NCBI RefSeq assembly: GCF_027213645.1
Contig: NZ_JAPWGL010000006.1
Span: forward strand, 176,524-240,523
Origin: Pedobacter rhodius
Lineage (GTDB): Bacteria; Bacteroidota; Bacteroidia; Sphingobacteriales; Sphingobacteriaceae
Length of the DNA: 64,000 bases
Direction: 5' to 3'
Of this stretch, positions 19,408 through 28,050 are shown piece by piece (the first letter of the stretch is position 1; every line of letters begins with the position of its first letter). Position numbers and translations under genes: made by a program. The notes under the pieces were generated by a model. The model was not told where the DNA came from and ran no database searches. It worked only from the letters and a program-made list of their open reading frames with translations.

Positions 19408-20367
19408 ATGAAAGTTTTTATAACTGGCAATATAGCCGAAAGTGGAATTGAATTATTAAAAGAAAATAATATAGCTATCACCCAATGGAAAGAAAACAGG
19501 CAAATCAATAGGGGCGAGTTAATTGAGGTGTGCCAGGGTTTTGATGCCTTGGTAAGTGTTGGCCCAAATAAAATTGATGCAGATTTTCTCAATGCCTGCA
19601 AGCATTTAAAGGTCGTTGCCCTGCATTCTGTTGGCTTTGATAATGTAGATATTAAGATAGCAAAGCAGTTAAATATCCCGATAGGAAATACCCCGGGCGT
19701 TTTAAGCGGTGCTACCGCCGATACGGCTTTTTTATTAATGCTTGCCGTATCCAGAAAGGCTTTCTATTTGCATAAGAAAATAATTAAAGGACAGTGGGAA
19801 AACTATGAACCCACACCAGAACTCGGTATCGAACTGAACGGCAAAACCTTAGGTGTTTTTGGTATGGGGAAAATCGGACTTGAAATGGCGAAAAAATGTA
19901 TTGGGGCCTACGGGATGCGGGTAATTTACCATAACAGGCATAAAAACGAAGCAGCAGAAAATGAAATTGGTGCAAAATATGTTTCTTTTGAAGAGTTGCT
20001 CGAACAAAGTGATGTACTGTCTGTTCATACCGCATTAACACCGGAAACCAAAGGTAAATTTAACCTGTCAGTTTTTGAAAAAATGAAACCCCAATCCATT
20101 TTTATAAATACAGCCAGAGGCGGAATTCATAACGAAAGTGATTTAATTACCGCCTTAAATGAAAAGTTAATCTGGGGTGCTGGTTTAGATGTTACCAATC
20201 CTGAACCAATGAATGCTGATAACCCACTGCTAAATATGGAAAGTGTAGCTGTTTTACCCCATATTGGTTCTGCAACAGCAGAAACCCGAAGCGCAATGGC
20301 AAATTTAGTCGCCAGAAATATTATTGCAGGTTTAAAGGGCGAAAAGTTACCACATCAGGTATTTTGA
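19408..20367 (+). CDS. D-2-hydroxyacid dehydrogenase, NAD(P)-dependent
   Basis: A 319-residue cytoplasmic oxidoreductase of the D-isomer family (glyoxylate/hydroxypyruvate reductase type). The Rossmann motif is GVFGMGKIGLEMAKK. The catalytic Arg lies in NTARGGIHNES, the Glu in NPEPMN and the His in LPHIGSATAETR, all at the expected spacing. The length matches the family. It reduces a 2-oxoacid to a D-2-hydroxyacid. It starts 41 bases after the DUF4249 gene and could be read through from it, though no functional link is evident. Confidence 0.9.
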   Translation: MKVFITGNIAESGIELLKENNIAITQWKENRQINRGELIEVCQGFDALVSVGPNKIDADFLNACKHLKVVALHSVGFDNVDIKIAKQLNIPIGNTPGVLSGATADTAFLLMLAVSRKAFYLHKKIIKGQWENYEPTPELGIELNGKTLGVFGMGKIGLEMAKKCIGAYGMRVIYHNRHKNEAAENEIGAKYVSFEELLEQSDVLSVHTALTPETKGKFNLSVFEKMKPQSIFINTARGGIHNESDLITALNEKLIWGAGLDVTNPEPMNADNPLLNMESVAVLPHIGSATAETRSAMANLVARNIIAGLKGEKLPHQVF

Positions 20368-20512
20368 ACCGTAGTATATTTCCTTATTAAAGTAAGTACC
20401 ATGTCAATTTTGGCTTAAATTTTATTTGTATATTCGTTTACTTCATCTCTCAAATAATCATTAACTTTTAATCTAAATTAACAAAAGAGAAGTTCACTTT
20501 GTAAGCCCATAA

Positions 20513-20890
20513 TATTGCTTTCCTGCTTTATGCAGGGATACCGATGTTGCCGGCGTACGATCGGAACAATATGCTGTAGCTACAATTTATCATGAAATGG
20601 TACATGCAGAGTTGAGGAAACTTTTCCCTGAAGATTCACAGGGAAAGATATTAGTTCCCGCTCAACACGAGTATATGGCGCAAAATTTTGTTGATAAAAT
20701 AAAGACATCTCTCAAAAGTTTATTTCCTACTCTATCAGACCCAGATGCCTGGGCATTATCATGGGGTGGTTTAAAACAAACCTCATTTTTCGATTTACTT
20801 AGTAATGAAAATAAAATAATGATAGGGGAGATATTAATGAAGTATAGCGACAAAGATAGATATGATAAACTGGGTAGCTATTGTAACTAA
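20513..20890 (+). pseudogene. Remnant C-terminal zinc metallopeptidase toxin domain
   Basis: The open frame runs from 20513 (after a stop at 20510-20512) to 20890 with no start codon before the active-site motif. It reads AVATIYHEMVHAEL, an HExxH zinc site, then QHEYMAQNFVDKIKTSL and DAWALSWGGL. Its first ATG (20597) is the Met inside HEMVH, so starting there would split the motif; the gene therefore lacks its 5' part. This combination (HE..H, HE.M, LSWGGL) resembles the C-terminal metallopeptidase domains of Bacteroidota polymorphic toxins, often carried by Rhs or lipoprotein carriers. The 140 bases upstream of the frame hold nothing recognisable. Confidence 0.65.
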
Positions 20891-20919
20891 TTGTATAATT
20901 GGTGTAAACTGAAATAATT

Positions 20920-21399
20920 ATGAAGAAAACATTAATAGTCGGGTTATTATTATTATCAATAACTCAAATTTGTTATGCGCAAATCGTCGATTTATCAAAA
21001 CAAAATCTGAAACTCGGTATTGGTTTCAAAGAAGCCTATATGAACAACCCTTTTATAAAAAAAGCATTCGTATTTTCTATAAGTGTTTCTGTTAATAAAT
21101 TAGGAAAGATAGACTCTATTTATTTTTCTAAAACTGAAGACGTAGAATTGGGAAATGCTATGGATATCAATCAAATAAGAAAATCCGTTATTGCTGAACA
21201 AACATTTTTTGGCCATTATAAAAACTGTGTGGTTGTTATACCTGTAATGGGGTTAAATCTAAATGATCAATATATTAGCAATCAACAGTCTTTATTGCGT
21301 GAATGGAGCGGGCTGTTTCCAAATGTAAATAAATTCAAAAGTAAGCGGGTTATATTATGTAAGCCTGTAAGTTTTTGGTTTGTAACGAATGATGATTGA
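20920..21399 (+). CDS. Small exported protein, possible immunity partner
   Basis: The family is not recognised. It has 159 residues with a good Sec signal peptide ending ICYAQ (about 1-21), and mixed alpha/beta sequence afterwards (FSISVSVNKLGKIDSIYFSK, NCVVVIPVMGLN). It starts 29 bases after the metallopeptidase-toxin remnant on the same strand. That is the position of an immunity gene, and a periplasmic location would suit protection from an imported effector. This role is inferred only from position. The gene itself looks intact. Confidence 0.55.
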   Translation: MKKTLIVGLLLLSITQICYAQIVDLSKQNLKLGIGFKEAYMNNPFIKKAFVFSISVSVNKLGKIDSIYFSKTEDVELGNAMDINQIRKSVIAEQTFFGHYKNCVVVIPVMGLNLNDQYISNQQSLLREWSGLFPNVNKFKSKRVILCKPVSFWFVTNDD

Positions 21400-21708
21400 A
21401 AACTCTTGGCTTAAACGTGTATTTTCTGACTTCCTGATCCGATGCCTGGATTCTTTCTAGGATGTTTTAAAAAGACTTCACTTTTAATCTATTTTGTGGA
21501 TATATGAGAAAGCAACAATTTCTTCAATAAACAAGCAATTTTCTACTAAACCAAATCATCTATGATTACTTTTTTAGAACGTTATTGTAAACTGGAGCGT
21601 TAGATTGTGCATTAGCGTGAAGACGCCAGCTTTGACAACGCGCTTTCTAATGCGATATTTAACGTTGTCAAAGCAATACACAAATTCTTCTTTAGGCTTA
21701 AACAATGG
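21400..21708. other. 309-base gap with a perfect 12-bp inverted repeat
   Basis: No gene is supported here. The main structure is GCTTTGACAACG (21629-21640) and its exact complement CGTTGTCAAAGC (21663-21674), 22 bases apart, with an inner CGC/GCG pair. It lies between convergent genes, so it may be a terminator or the scar of a mobile element; there is no T-run directly after it. Confidence 0.55.
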
Positions 21709-24435
21709 TTATTTAACAATGTACCTGAAAATTGATCGCCCGATATTCCCATTTCCGTCTATACCCTCAACAACTACTTTATACTGGCCTTTGCCATCAG
21801 CATTAAAAAATTCGAATGAGGTAAGTCCGGTTTTATCAGTAACCACTTTTGGATTCCAGTAAATGGTTGTTCTTAAATCGTTCCTGTTCAGGTTAGCAGG
21901 TATATCGTATTTAGGTACATAAAATTGACGCTCTTTATTATAACCCTGAGGGGAAAAAGTAACTTCATAATTTTTTGGCAACATATCCATCAGCTGGCTT
22001 TTGGAAATTTTGGTTCCTTTAGGTGCTTTCTTTTGATTAATTACAATTACACCGTTAATACTATTGGCCCTGTTAACCAAACCAAGCTCATCTTTTAAGA
22101 AGATTTCGACAGATTCTACCGTTGAAGGGTCGATGGCGTTTAACTGATTTACGTCCATCAGCATTCCGTTAATGAAAATACCCATAGGTGTTTTATTTCC
22201 CTGATTATAATCCCTTGTAACGTAGAAGATATTATCTATAAAGGTTGTTCCGGTGGCCATGGTTTGAAGACAATTTATAAGCAGGTTACAGCCCGTTAAT
22301 CTATCGCCGGTAATTTCATGGTCGGCCATTGCAGATAAACCTGTTAATGCGGGGTAATCTTTATGACTTACTTTAGGTATAGCTGCCGCTTTAATGGTAA
22401 CATCTTTTAAGGTATGCAAATAAGAATATTGCTTTTTACTGTTATCCAGATAGGTTGTTAAAGTGCTGTCGATGTTCAGTACTTCGTCGGCTGCACTAAA
22501 GTTTCTGCTTATACTGGGTACAGGCGTTCCATTTAAGCTTAAAGTCATGTTTTTATAATTTACGTTATATTTGGCTGTAATGGTAACCTTCGATGAATCG
22601 TTTAAATTAAGGTTTGAAAATTTAAAATTTCCTACCGGATCGGTTGTACCTTCCAGGTTAAACCTTTTATCGGGAATGGTTAAAAGTAACGCACCCTTAC
22701 GAACAGGAATGCCATTTGACATTCTTAAAATCCCCGAAACCTCAATTCCTTGTTCAGGAAGGAAAGTGATTTTTGGAAGCTTATTTTCTAAAATATCAGT
22801 GTAAGCGTAACTACGGTAGCCTTGCGTCAATAAAAGTATATCCAAATCAGAAGCTTTTTTAGCATCGGGAGTTCCAAAATAGTAATTAGGTTTTTCAACA
22901 TAGCCTTTAACATCACTATTTAACAGGAGGCTTGTTAAAATTGTACTCGCGCCGTCTTCATTAAACGGAACTTTTGTTTCATCAATAACCGATACGGAAA
23001 AATTACCCTCAACCGGTAAATCATCTTTTTTGGCAGAAAGGTTTATTTTAACTTTTTTCTTTGCTCCATACGTTGCAACCGGGCTGGTTAGGGCCAAAGC
23101 CAATGTACTTTTATTTTGGACAAAAATTAACCTTTCGCTTAAAGGTTTTCCGTCTTCTGCCATTAAGGTAAACTGAGTTATACCTAATGGAAACTTGCTT
23201 TTAGGTATTGCTGTTCCATATTCTTTATTTGAGAGTGTCGTTTTTGCACCATAGCAAATTACGCCTTTGCTTTGTGCAATCAGATAGAATTTTTTGCCCT
23301 GGTTTGCCTGGAAAAAATTATCGTTTGAAACAATTTTTAAAGCGATGTTTTCTGCATCTGTATTGTCGGCGCTGATCTTAATGCCGGAGGCTAGCACATT
23401 TGGTAAGTTAACATGTTGGGTTGTGCCATCCGAATAAGTAACCGTTGCTTTATAGATTTTGCCTGCTTCTGGTAAAAAACTAAAGCTGCCCATGCCTAAA
23501 TGCTGCGCAGTGAAAGTTGCAACCTGCTTTCCTTCGCTGTCTGTTACGATACCTTTAGCATTTATGCCAAGACCATCGCTTTTTATTGCTTTGAAAGCAA
23601 CCTTGTTAGATAAGCCGGCGATAAGATTTCCTCCTTCAGGAAAAAATTGAAAATCTTTATTAACGATTGCATTTTTGAGTTGGAAGGTACTGCTAACAAC
23701 ATCTTTATCCGTTGTATTAATACTCGTAATCAGTTCGCCTTTTTGTAATTGATATTCTGCTTTTTGATTAGCCGTCATACTGATGGTTAAGTAGCCATTC
23801 GCATCAGTAGTACCTCTTCCTTTTGCGATAGAAGTATAGCTGGTAACCACCTGCCAGGTTACATTCTTATTTGCATAAGGCTTATTGTTGATGTCTTTAA
23901 ACTGAACACGGGCATCTATCTTTTCTTGTTTATCTGTCGATAGATTTTTATAACTGATATGGGTTTTTAATTCCTTATCAATTGCTTCACCGATATAAAA
24001 TGTTTTATTAAAAAAAGCAGGGTCACTTGAATTCAGCATCCAGTTTGTATAAGCCCTGAAATGGTAATTTCCCTGTTTATAACGTTCCATAGATAATGGA
24101 ATATTACCTTCTGCTAAACCGCCGGTTAAAGGTAATTTAACGGTTTCAATCAGTGAATCGCGTTGATTGATAACATCAACGTACACAATTTTACTGATTC
24201 CGGAGAGAAAATTTTGATTTTCTGTAACATAAGCCTTAAACCATATGGTATCGGCAACGGCATAATACGGTTTATCAAAATGAATATGAATTTTCTCAGT
24301 CGGGTAGTCGGTTAAAACCTTGTTCGTTTTTGAAATAATAGTATTAATACTTACGGTATCAGTTTGGGCTGATGAAGAAAAGTTTACAGCGAATAAAAAA
24401 GAAATAATTATTAATAAAATTCTAAAAATCTTCAT
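21709..24435 (-). CDS. Large secreted MG2/plug-domain surface protein
   Basis: A 908-residue protein. The start at 24435 gives a proper signal peptide (MKIFRILLIIISFLFAVNFS); a longer frame from 24474 only adds 13 residues before it. The N-terminal part resembles the MG2 domain of alpha-2-macroglobulin-like proteins (EKIHIHFDKPYYAVADTIWF, with YHFRAYTNWMLNS). Several Ig-like beta modules follow, and near the C-terminus is a TonB-plug-like segment (MGIFINGMLMDVNQLNAIDP) without a barrel. Such proteins are common in Bacteroidota next to TonB systems. They are thought to be outer-membrane or periplasmic, but no function is established. Confidence 0.75.
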   Translation of the reverse strand: MKIFRILLIIISFLFAVNFSSSAQTDTVSINTIISKTNKVLTDYPTEKIHIHFDKPYYAVADTIWFKAYVTENQNFLSGISKIVYVDVINQRDSLIETVKLPLTGGLAEGNIPLSMERYKQGNYHFRAYTNWMLNSSDPAFFNKTFYIGEAIDKELKTHISYKNLSTDKQEKIDARVQFKDINNKPYANKNVTWQVVTSYTSIAKGRGTTDANGYLTISMTANQKAEYQLQKGELITSINTTDKDVVSSTFQLKNAIVNKDFQFFPEGGNLIAGLSNKVAFKAIKSDGLGINAKGIVTDSEGKQVATFTAQHLGMGSFSFLPEAGKIYKATVTYSDGTTQHVNLPNVLASGIKISADNTDAENIALKIVSNDNFFQANQGKKFYLIAQSKGVICYGAKTTLSNKEYGTAIPKSKFPLGITQFTLMAEDGKPLSERLIFVQNKSTLALALTSPVATYGAKKKVKINLSAKKDDLPVEGNFSVSVIDETKVPFNEDGASTILTSLLLNSDVKGYVEKPNYYFGTPDAKKASDLDILLLTQGYRSYAYTDILENKLPKITFLPEQGIEVSGILRMSNGIPVRKGALLLTIPDKRFNLEGTTDPVGNFKFSNLNLNDSSKVTITAKYNVNYKNMTLSLNGTPVPSISRNFSAADEVLNIDSTLTTYLDNSKKQYSYLHTLKDVTIKAAAIPKVSHKDYPALTGLSAMADHEITGDRLTGCNLLINCLQTMATGTTFIDNIFYVTRDYNQGNKTPMGIFINGMLMDVNQLNAIDPSTVESVEIFLKDELGLVNRANSINGVIVINQKKAPKGTKISKSQLMDMLPKNYEVTFSPQGYNKERQFYVPKYDIPANLNRNDLRTTIYWNPKVVTDKTGLTSFEFFNADGKGQYKVVVEGIDGNGNIGRSIFRYIVK

Positions 24436-24524
24436 GAACAGGAAATTAATTACAAAGATTGTAAATATATCCAATTATAAAGAGAGCACATAGCTTGCGG
24501 TTAGGTTTAACATTTTTTTACATA

Positions 24525-24561
24525 TTAAAGCCGCTTTTGTTATGTACAAAAGCGGCTTTAA
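24525..24561 (-). terminator. Strong hairpin terminator after nitroreductase
   Basis: A perfect 16-bp stem (TTAAAGCCGCTTTTGT and its complement) with a 5-base loop, 24 bases beyond the nitroreductase stop. It is A/T-rich on both flanks, so it could work in both directions. Confidence 0.9.
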
Positions 24562-24585
24562 CACGTGTTCTAGGATGAGAATTTT

Positions 24586-25218
24586 CTATTTATATTCAAT
24601 CAGAAATTCATTTAACGGTCTGCGAACTTTTTTCAGATTAACCAGCCAGTCGTTAGCTTCATCCCGGTAGCCTAATGGCAATAGGGTAACACTTTTTACG
24701 CCATGTTTATCTAAACCTAAAAGTTCGTCGAGTGCTTGGGCGTTAAAACCTTCCATTGGTGTCGCATCAACTTTTAATAAAGCCGCTTCTGCCAGCGCCA
24801 TACCAAAACCAATATAAGCCTGGCGGGCAGCATGATTAAAGTTTTCCTGGGCCGGTCTTCCTAAAATCATTCCTTTTAACTGTGCTTTATAAGCATCTGT
24901 CACCGAATCCGGTAAGCCGCGTTCGGCATTCATATAGCTGAAAAATCCATCAATATCTTCTTCAGTATAGTCTTCAAATGCTGCAAAAATTAATAAGTGA
25001 GACGAATCTATAATCTGCGACTGATTAAATGCAATGGGTGCAATTTTTTCTTTCAGCTCCTGGTTGGTTACCACGATTACCTTGAATGGCTGTAAGCCAG
25101 ACGACGTTGGCGCCAAATGCGCTGCAGCTATAATTTTATCTACCTTTTCTTGTTCAACAGGCTGACCATTCATTTTTTTTACGGCATAGCGCCAGTTCAA
25201 AGCTTCTAATAAACTCAT
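24586..25218 (-). CDS. NAD(P)H-dependent nitroreductase family protein
   Basis: A 210-residue FMN oxidoreductase of the NfsB-like family. Typical segments are LNWRYAVKKMNG (FMN-phosphate contacts), AAHLAPTSSGLQPFKVIVV, QAYIGFGMALAEAALLKVDA, TPMEGFN and VTLLPLGYRDEANDW. It reduces nitroaromatics or quinones with a flavin cofactor; the physiological substrate is unknown. It is a single gene with its own terminator. Confidence 0.9.
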   Translation of the reverse strand: MSLLEALNWRYAVKKMNGQPVEQEKVDKIIAAAHLAPTSSGLQPFKVIVVTNQELKEKIAPIAFNQSQIIDSSHLLIFAAFEDYTEEDIDGFFSYMNAERGLPDSVTDAYKAQLKGMILGRPAQENFNHAARQAYIGFGMALAEAALLKVDATPMEGFNAQALDELLGLDKHGVKSVTLLPLGYRDEANDWLVNLKKVRRPLNEFLIEYK

Positions 25219-25334
25219 ATTTTTATATATTTTATTTTCAATTTATAAAACAAATATGCGAATAGTATTAATAGACTTTGTTGATGTATGGTAATAAAGC
25301 ACGCCGTATCTTTGGAAGAAATGAGGAATGGATA

Positions 25335-26453
25335 TTATTTTTTATCTGTAAATTTTATATCTGTTCTGACAGGAAAATGATCGGATAATTTAGCTTTGGT
25401 GATTTGATAATTTAGAATATCAAAATCCTTGCTGGTTGCAATATAATCGATTTGGAAGTTCGGAAATTTTCCATTGTAGGTTTTGCCAAAACCCGAACCT
25501 TTTTTAATGAAAGCATTATTGAGGTCTTTTGTAACCTGATTTACCGTATAGGAAGCCGGTGTGTCATTAAAATCGCCGGCAATCAAATAAGGGGTTTTAC
25601 ATTTGGCCATCTCTTTCTTCATAATATCAACCTGCTCGCTTCTTTTAACAAATGCATATTTAAGCATTCTTAAAATCCTTCTGGAGGCATATAATTTGCC
25701 CCTCGTTTTTTTTACTAACTGATCAATAAACTGATAATCCTGCGGCTGAAAACTTATGGATTGAAAGTGAACATTAAAAATCCTGACTGTTTTTCCCCTG
25801 ACATCCAGATCGGTATAAATACTCATATTGTCGCCAAAGGCTTCAAATAAGATTTCTCCTTTTTCTTTTATCGGATATTTTGAAAAAATCGCTAATCCAA
25901 AAGCCTCATAATCATTATTTCCAGCCGGGCGGAAATAATAATAATCGGTTTTTAAAAGTCTTTTTAAACTGTCTATGGTATTAAAATTTCCTTTTCGTCT
26001 GGTGTAAAATTCCTGAAAGCAGATAATATCAGGATTCTGATCTTTAACAACCTGAAGCATTTTTTCTTTTACGGGAATTGTGTTGTTTTCTCCAAATAAC
26101 TTAAAACTGTGCACGTTATAAGTCATCATTCTGATGGAACCCTCTGCCTTTTCTGTGCCGCCTTCATCACCCCCAAAGCCAAACGTAGCATGAATTGTTT
26201 TATAACCGATTGCAATAACAAACAAAACCAGGATAGAAAAAACCCATTTTTTTCTTAAAACCCACCAGATTAAAAATAAAATACTTACAAAAAGCGAGTA
26301 AGGATAGGCCAGAGCGAAATAAGCAAATAAAAAATTACTGCGTGGATCGATACTTCCGGCAAGGGTTCCGAGCAATAGACATACCGCCGAAACAATTGTT
26401 AAAGGCAAAAATATTTTGTCGGAAAAAGTATATTTAGATTTTGACTTAGGCAT
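25335..26453 (-). CDS. Membrane-anchored EEP (endonuclease/exonuclease/phosphatase) protein
   Basis: A 372-residue protein. Three N-terminal hydrophobic helices (about 12-35, 40-65, 70-90) are followed by an EEP domain with the metal and catalytic motifs MMTYNVHSF, ICFQEFY, NVHFQS, AGDFND and a final SDHFPV. The domain should face away from the cytoplasm or lie at the membrane. Related proteins hydrolyse phosphodiesters in DNA, lipids or sugar phosphates, and the substrate cannot be read here. Its ATG directly abuts the stop of the rhomboid gene, so it is the last gene of the mutL operon. Confidence 0.88.
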   Translation of the reverse strand: MPKSKSKYTFSDKIFLPLTIVSAVCLLLGTLAGSIDPRSNFLFAYFALAYPYSLFVSILFLIWWVLRKKWVFSILVLFVIAIGYKTIHATFGFGGDEGGTEKAEGSIRMMTYNVHSFKLFGENNTIPVKEKMLQVVKDQNPDIICFQEFYTRRKGNFNTIDSLKRLLKTDYYYFRPAGNNDYEAFGLAIFSKYPIKEKGEILFEAFGDNMSIYTDLDVRGKTVRIFNVHFQSISFQPQDYQFIDQLVKKTRGKLYASRRILRMLKYAFVKRSEQVDIMKKEMAKCKTPYLIAGDFNDTPASYTVNQVTKDLNNAFIKKGSGFGKTYNGKFPNFQIDYIATSKDFDILNYQITKAKLSDHFPVRTDIKFTDKK

Positions 26454-27308
26454 TTAATCTTTACTGGCTTTAAACAATTTTTCTTTTTCAGTAGCTGTTA
26501 ATTTATCATAACCTGATTTAGATATCTTATCTAAAATTTCATCAATTTCATTTTGTGAAACACCTTTAAAAGTAGGCTTTTTTATTGGCTGCTCATTTTT
26601 TACAACCCTTAATTTTGGCTTTTTTTGAAAAATCTTACTCCAATCAGCTCCATTTTGCAGCATTTTTATATAAGCAAAACCTAATAGTGCACCCCCGATG
26701 TGTGCTAAGCTGCCGCCGGCATTTGTAGAGCCAATGGCTAAGAAATCAAGAACGAAATAAACTATTGCAATCCATTTTATCTTTACCTCGCCAAATAAAA
26801 ATAATAGGATGGTGTAGTTAGGTACTAACGTTGCCGCGGCAACAATAATTGCCATAACAGCTGCAGATGCACCAATAATATTAACGTTAAAAAGTCCTCC
26901 GGAGAAAACAGGGAATAGGTTCAAAAACGCTACAGCAAATAAGCCCCCAAATATACCTCCTGCGAGATATACAAAATGAAATTGCCTGCCCTTCAGGAAA
27001 TTCATAAAGATGTTTCCAAACCAATATAACCCCAGCATATTGAAAAGAATGTGCAATATACCGGCATGAAAAAACATGTATGTGAAAAATGTATAAAACC
27101 GCTCTGGTAGTTTCGAAATGCTCGCAGGTAAGCCTACGTATTCAAATAGCCAGGTATTAAAACTTATTGAACTGCCGCTTAAAAACACAAAAATGCCGAT
27201 TATAGCAGGAATCAGAAATAAAATAACATTTAAACCGATGTAAAAAAATATCGGATTACCAGAACGGAATACCTTAAAACCTAAATCCTTGAAAATATTG
27301 TTATTCAT
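26454..27308 (-). CDS. Rhomboid-family intramembrane protease (second copy)
   Basis: A 284-residue, multi-helix membrane protein. Rhomboid features are HAGILHILFNMLGLYWFG, the Ser loop IIGASAAV (Ser148) and the final helix SLAHIGGALLG (His203). The canonical GxSG is GASA here, so the fourth Gly is lost, although the Ser-His pair is kept. A soluble C-terminal tail (about 215-284) is basic and ends with ILDKISKSGYDKLTATEKEK, a short conserved helical motif. The start overlaps the preceding rhomboid gene by 8 bases. Confidence 0.88.
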   Translation of the reverse strand: MNNNIFKDLGFKVFRSGNPIFFYIGLNVILFLIPAIIGIFVFLSGSSISFNTWLFEYVGLPASISKLPERFYTFFTYMFFHAGILHILFNMLGLYWFGNIFMNFLKGRQFHFVYLAGGIFGGLFAVAFLNLFPVFSGGLFNVNIIGASAAVMAIIVAAATLVPNYTILLFLFGEVKIKWIAIVYFVLDFLAIGSTNAGGSLAHIGGALLGFAYIKMLQNGADWSKIFQKKPKLRVVKNEQPIKKPTFKGVSQNEIDEILDKISKSGYDKLTATEKEKLFKASKD

Positions 27309-28011
27309 AGTACGTGTAAAATGTGTCTTTATCTTTCCATACTTTAACTAAAATGAAGCCGATTAATGCGCCGCCTAAATGAGCATAATGGGCCACTGAA
27401 TCTCCGGCGAACTTGCCAACGCCTAAAACTAGTTCAATAATTATATAAATGGGAATAATATATTTAGCCTTTACCGGTACCGGGATAAACATAATCAGTA
27501 ATTCTGCATTTGGATAAAGCATGCCGAATGCCACTAATAAGCCGAAAATTGCGCCTGAAGCACCAAGCATTGGTCCATAGTAAATTTCGCCCATCATTTT
27601 AATTTTATCTTGCGGCGCAGCTAAATTCTGCGTTACATCGAAAGTTACATGGCCAACAACCGAATAAACTTCATAAGCCTGTACAGCCCATTGTAGGGCC
27701 AAAGCACCAAGGCCTGTTACAAAATAAAAAATAATAAACTTCTTTGCACCCCATCGGCTTTCGAGCAAGCTACCAAAACTATATAGCGCAAACATGTTAA
27801 AAATAATGTGAAAATAATCAACCGGACTGTGCATAAACATGTAAGTAATCGGTTGCCATATTTTAAAATCAGGAGAATCGAAATAATAAACAGCAAACCA
27901 ATCGACAAAAGGATAGCCACCGTTTGGCCTGAAAACCAATGTGCCAATAAAAAAAATTACGTTTATAATTAGTAAATTTTTAACAACTGGCGGAATATGT
28001 ATTCTATTCAT
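27301..28011 (-). CDS. Rhomboid-family intramembrane serine protease
   Basis: A 236-residue, six-helix membrane protease. The L1-loop WQPITYMFMHSPVDYFHIIF, the catalytic GASGAIFG (Ser152) and HYAHLGGALIG (His211) are all intact. Its substrate is unknown. It lies 39 bases after mutL on the same strand and overlaps the second rhomboid gene, so translation of the two is probably coupled. Confidence 0.92.
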   Translation of the reverse strand: MNRIHIPPVVKNLLIINVIFFIGTLVFRPNGGYPFVDWFAVYYFDSPDFKIWQPITYMFMHSPVDYFHIIFNMFALYSFGSLLESRWGAKKFIIFYFVTGLGALALQWAVQAYEVYSVVGHVTFDVTQNLAAPQDKIKMMGEIYYGPMLGASGAIFGLLVAFGMLYPNAELLIMFIPVPVKAKYIIPIYIIIELVLGVGKFAGDSVAHYAHLGGALIGFILVKVWKDKDTFYTYYE

Positions 28012-28050
28012 TTATTTTACTTTTTTTTGCTTTAAGCTTTCAGTTTCATT

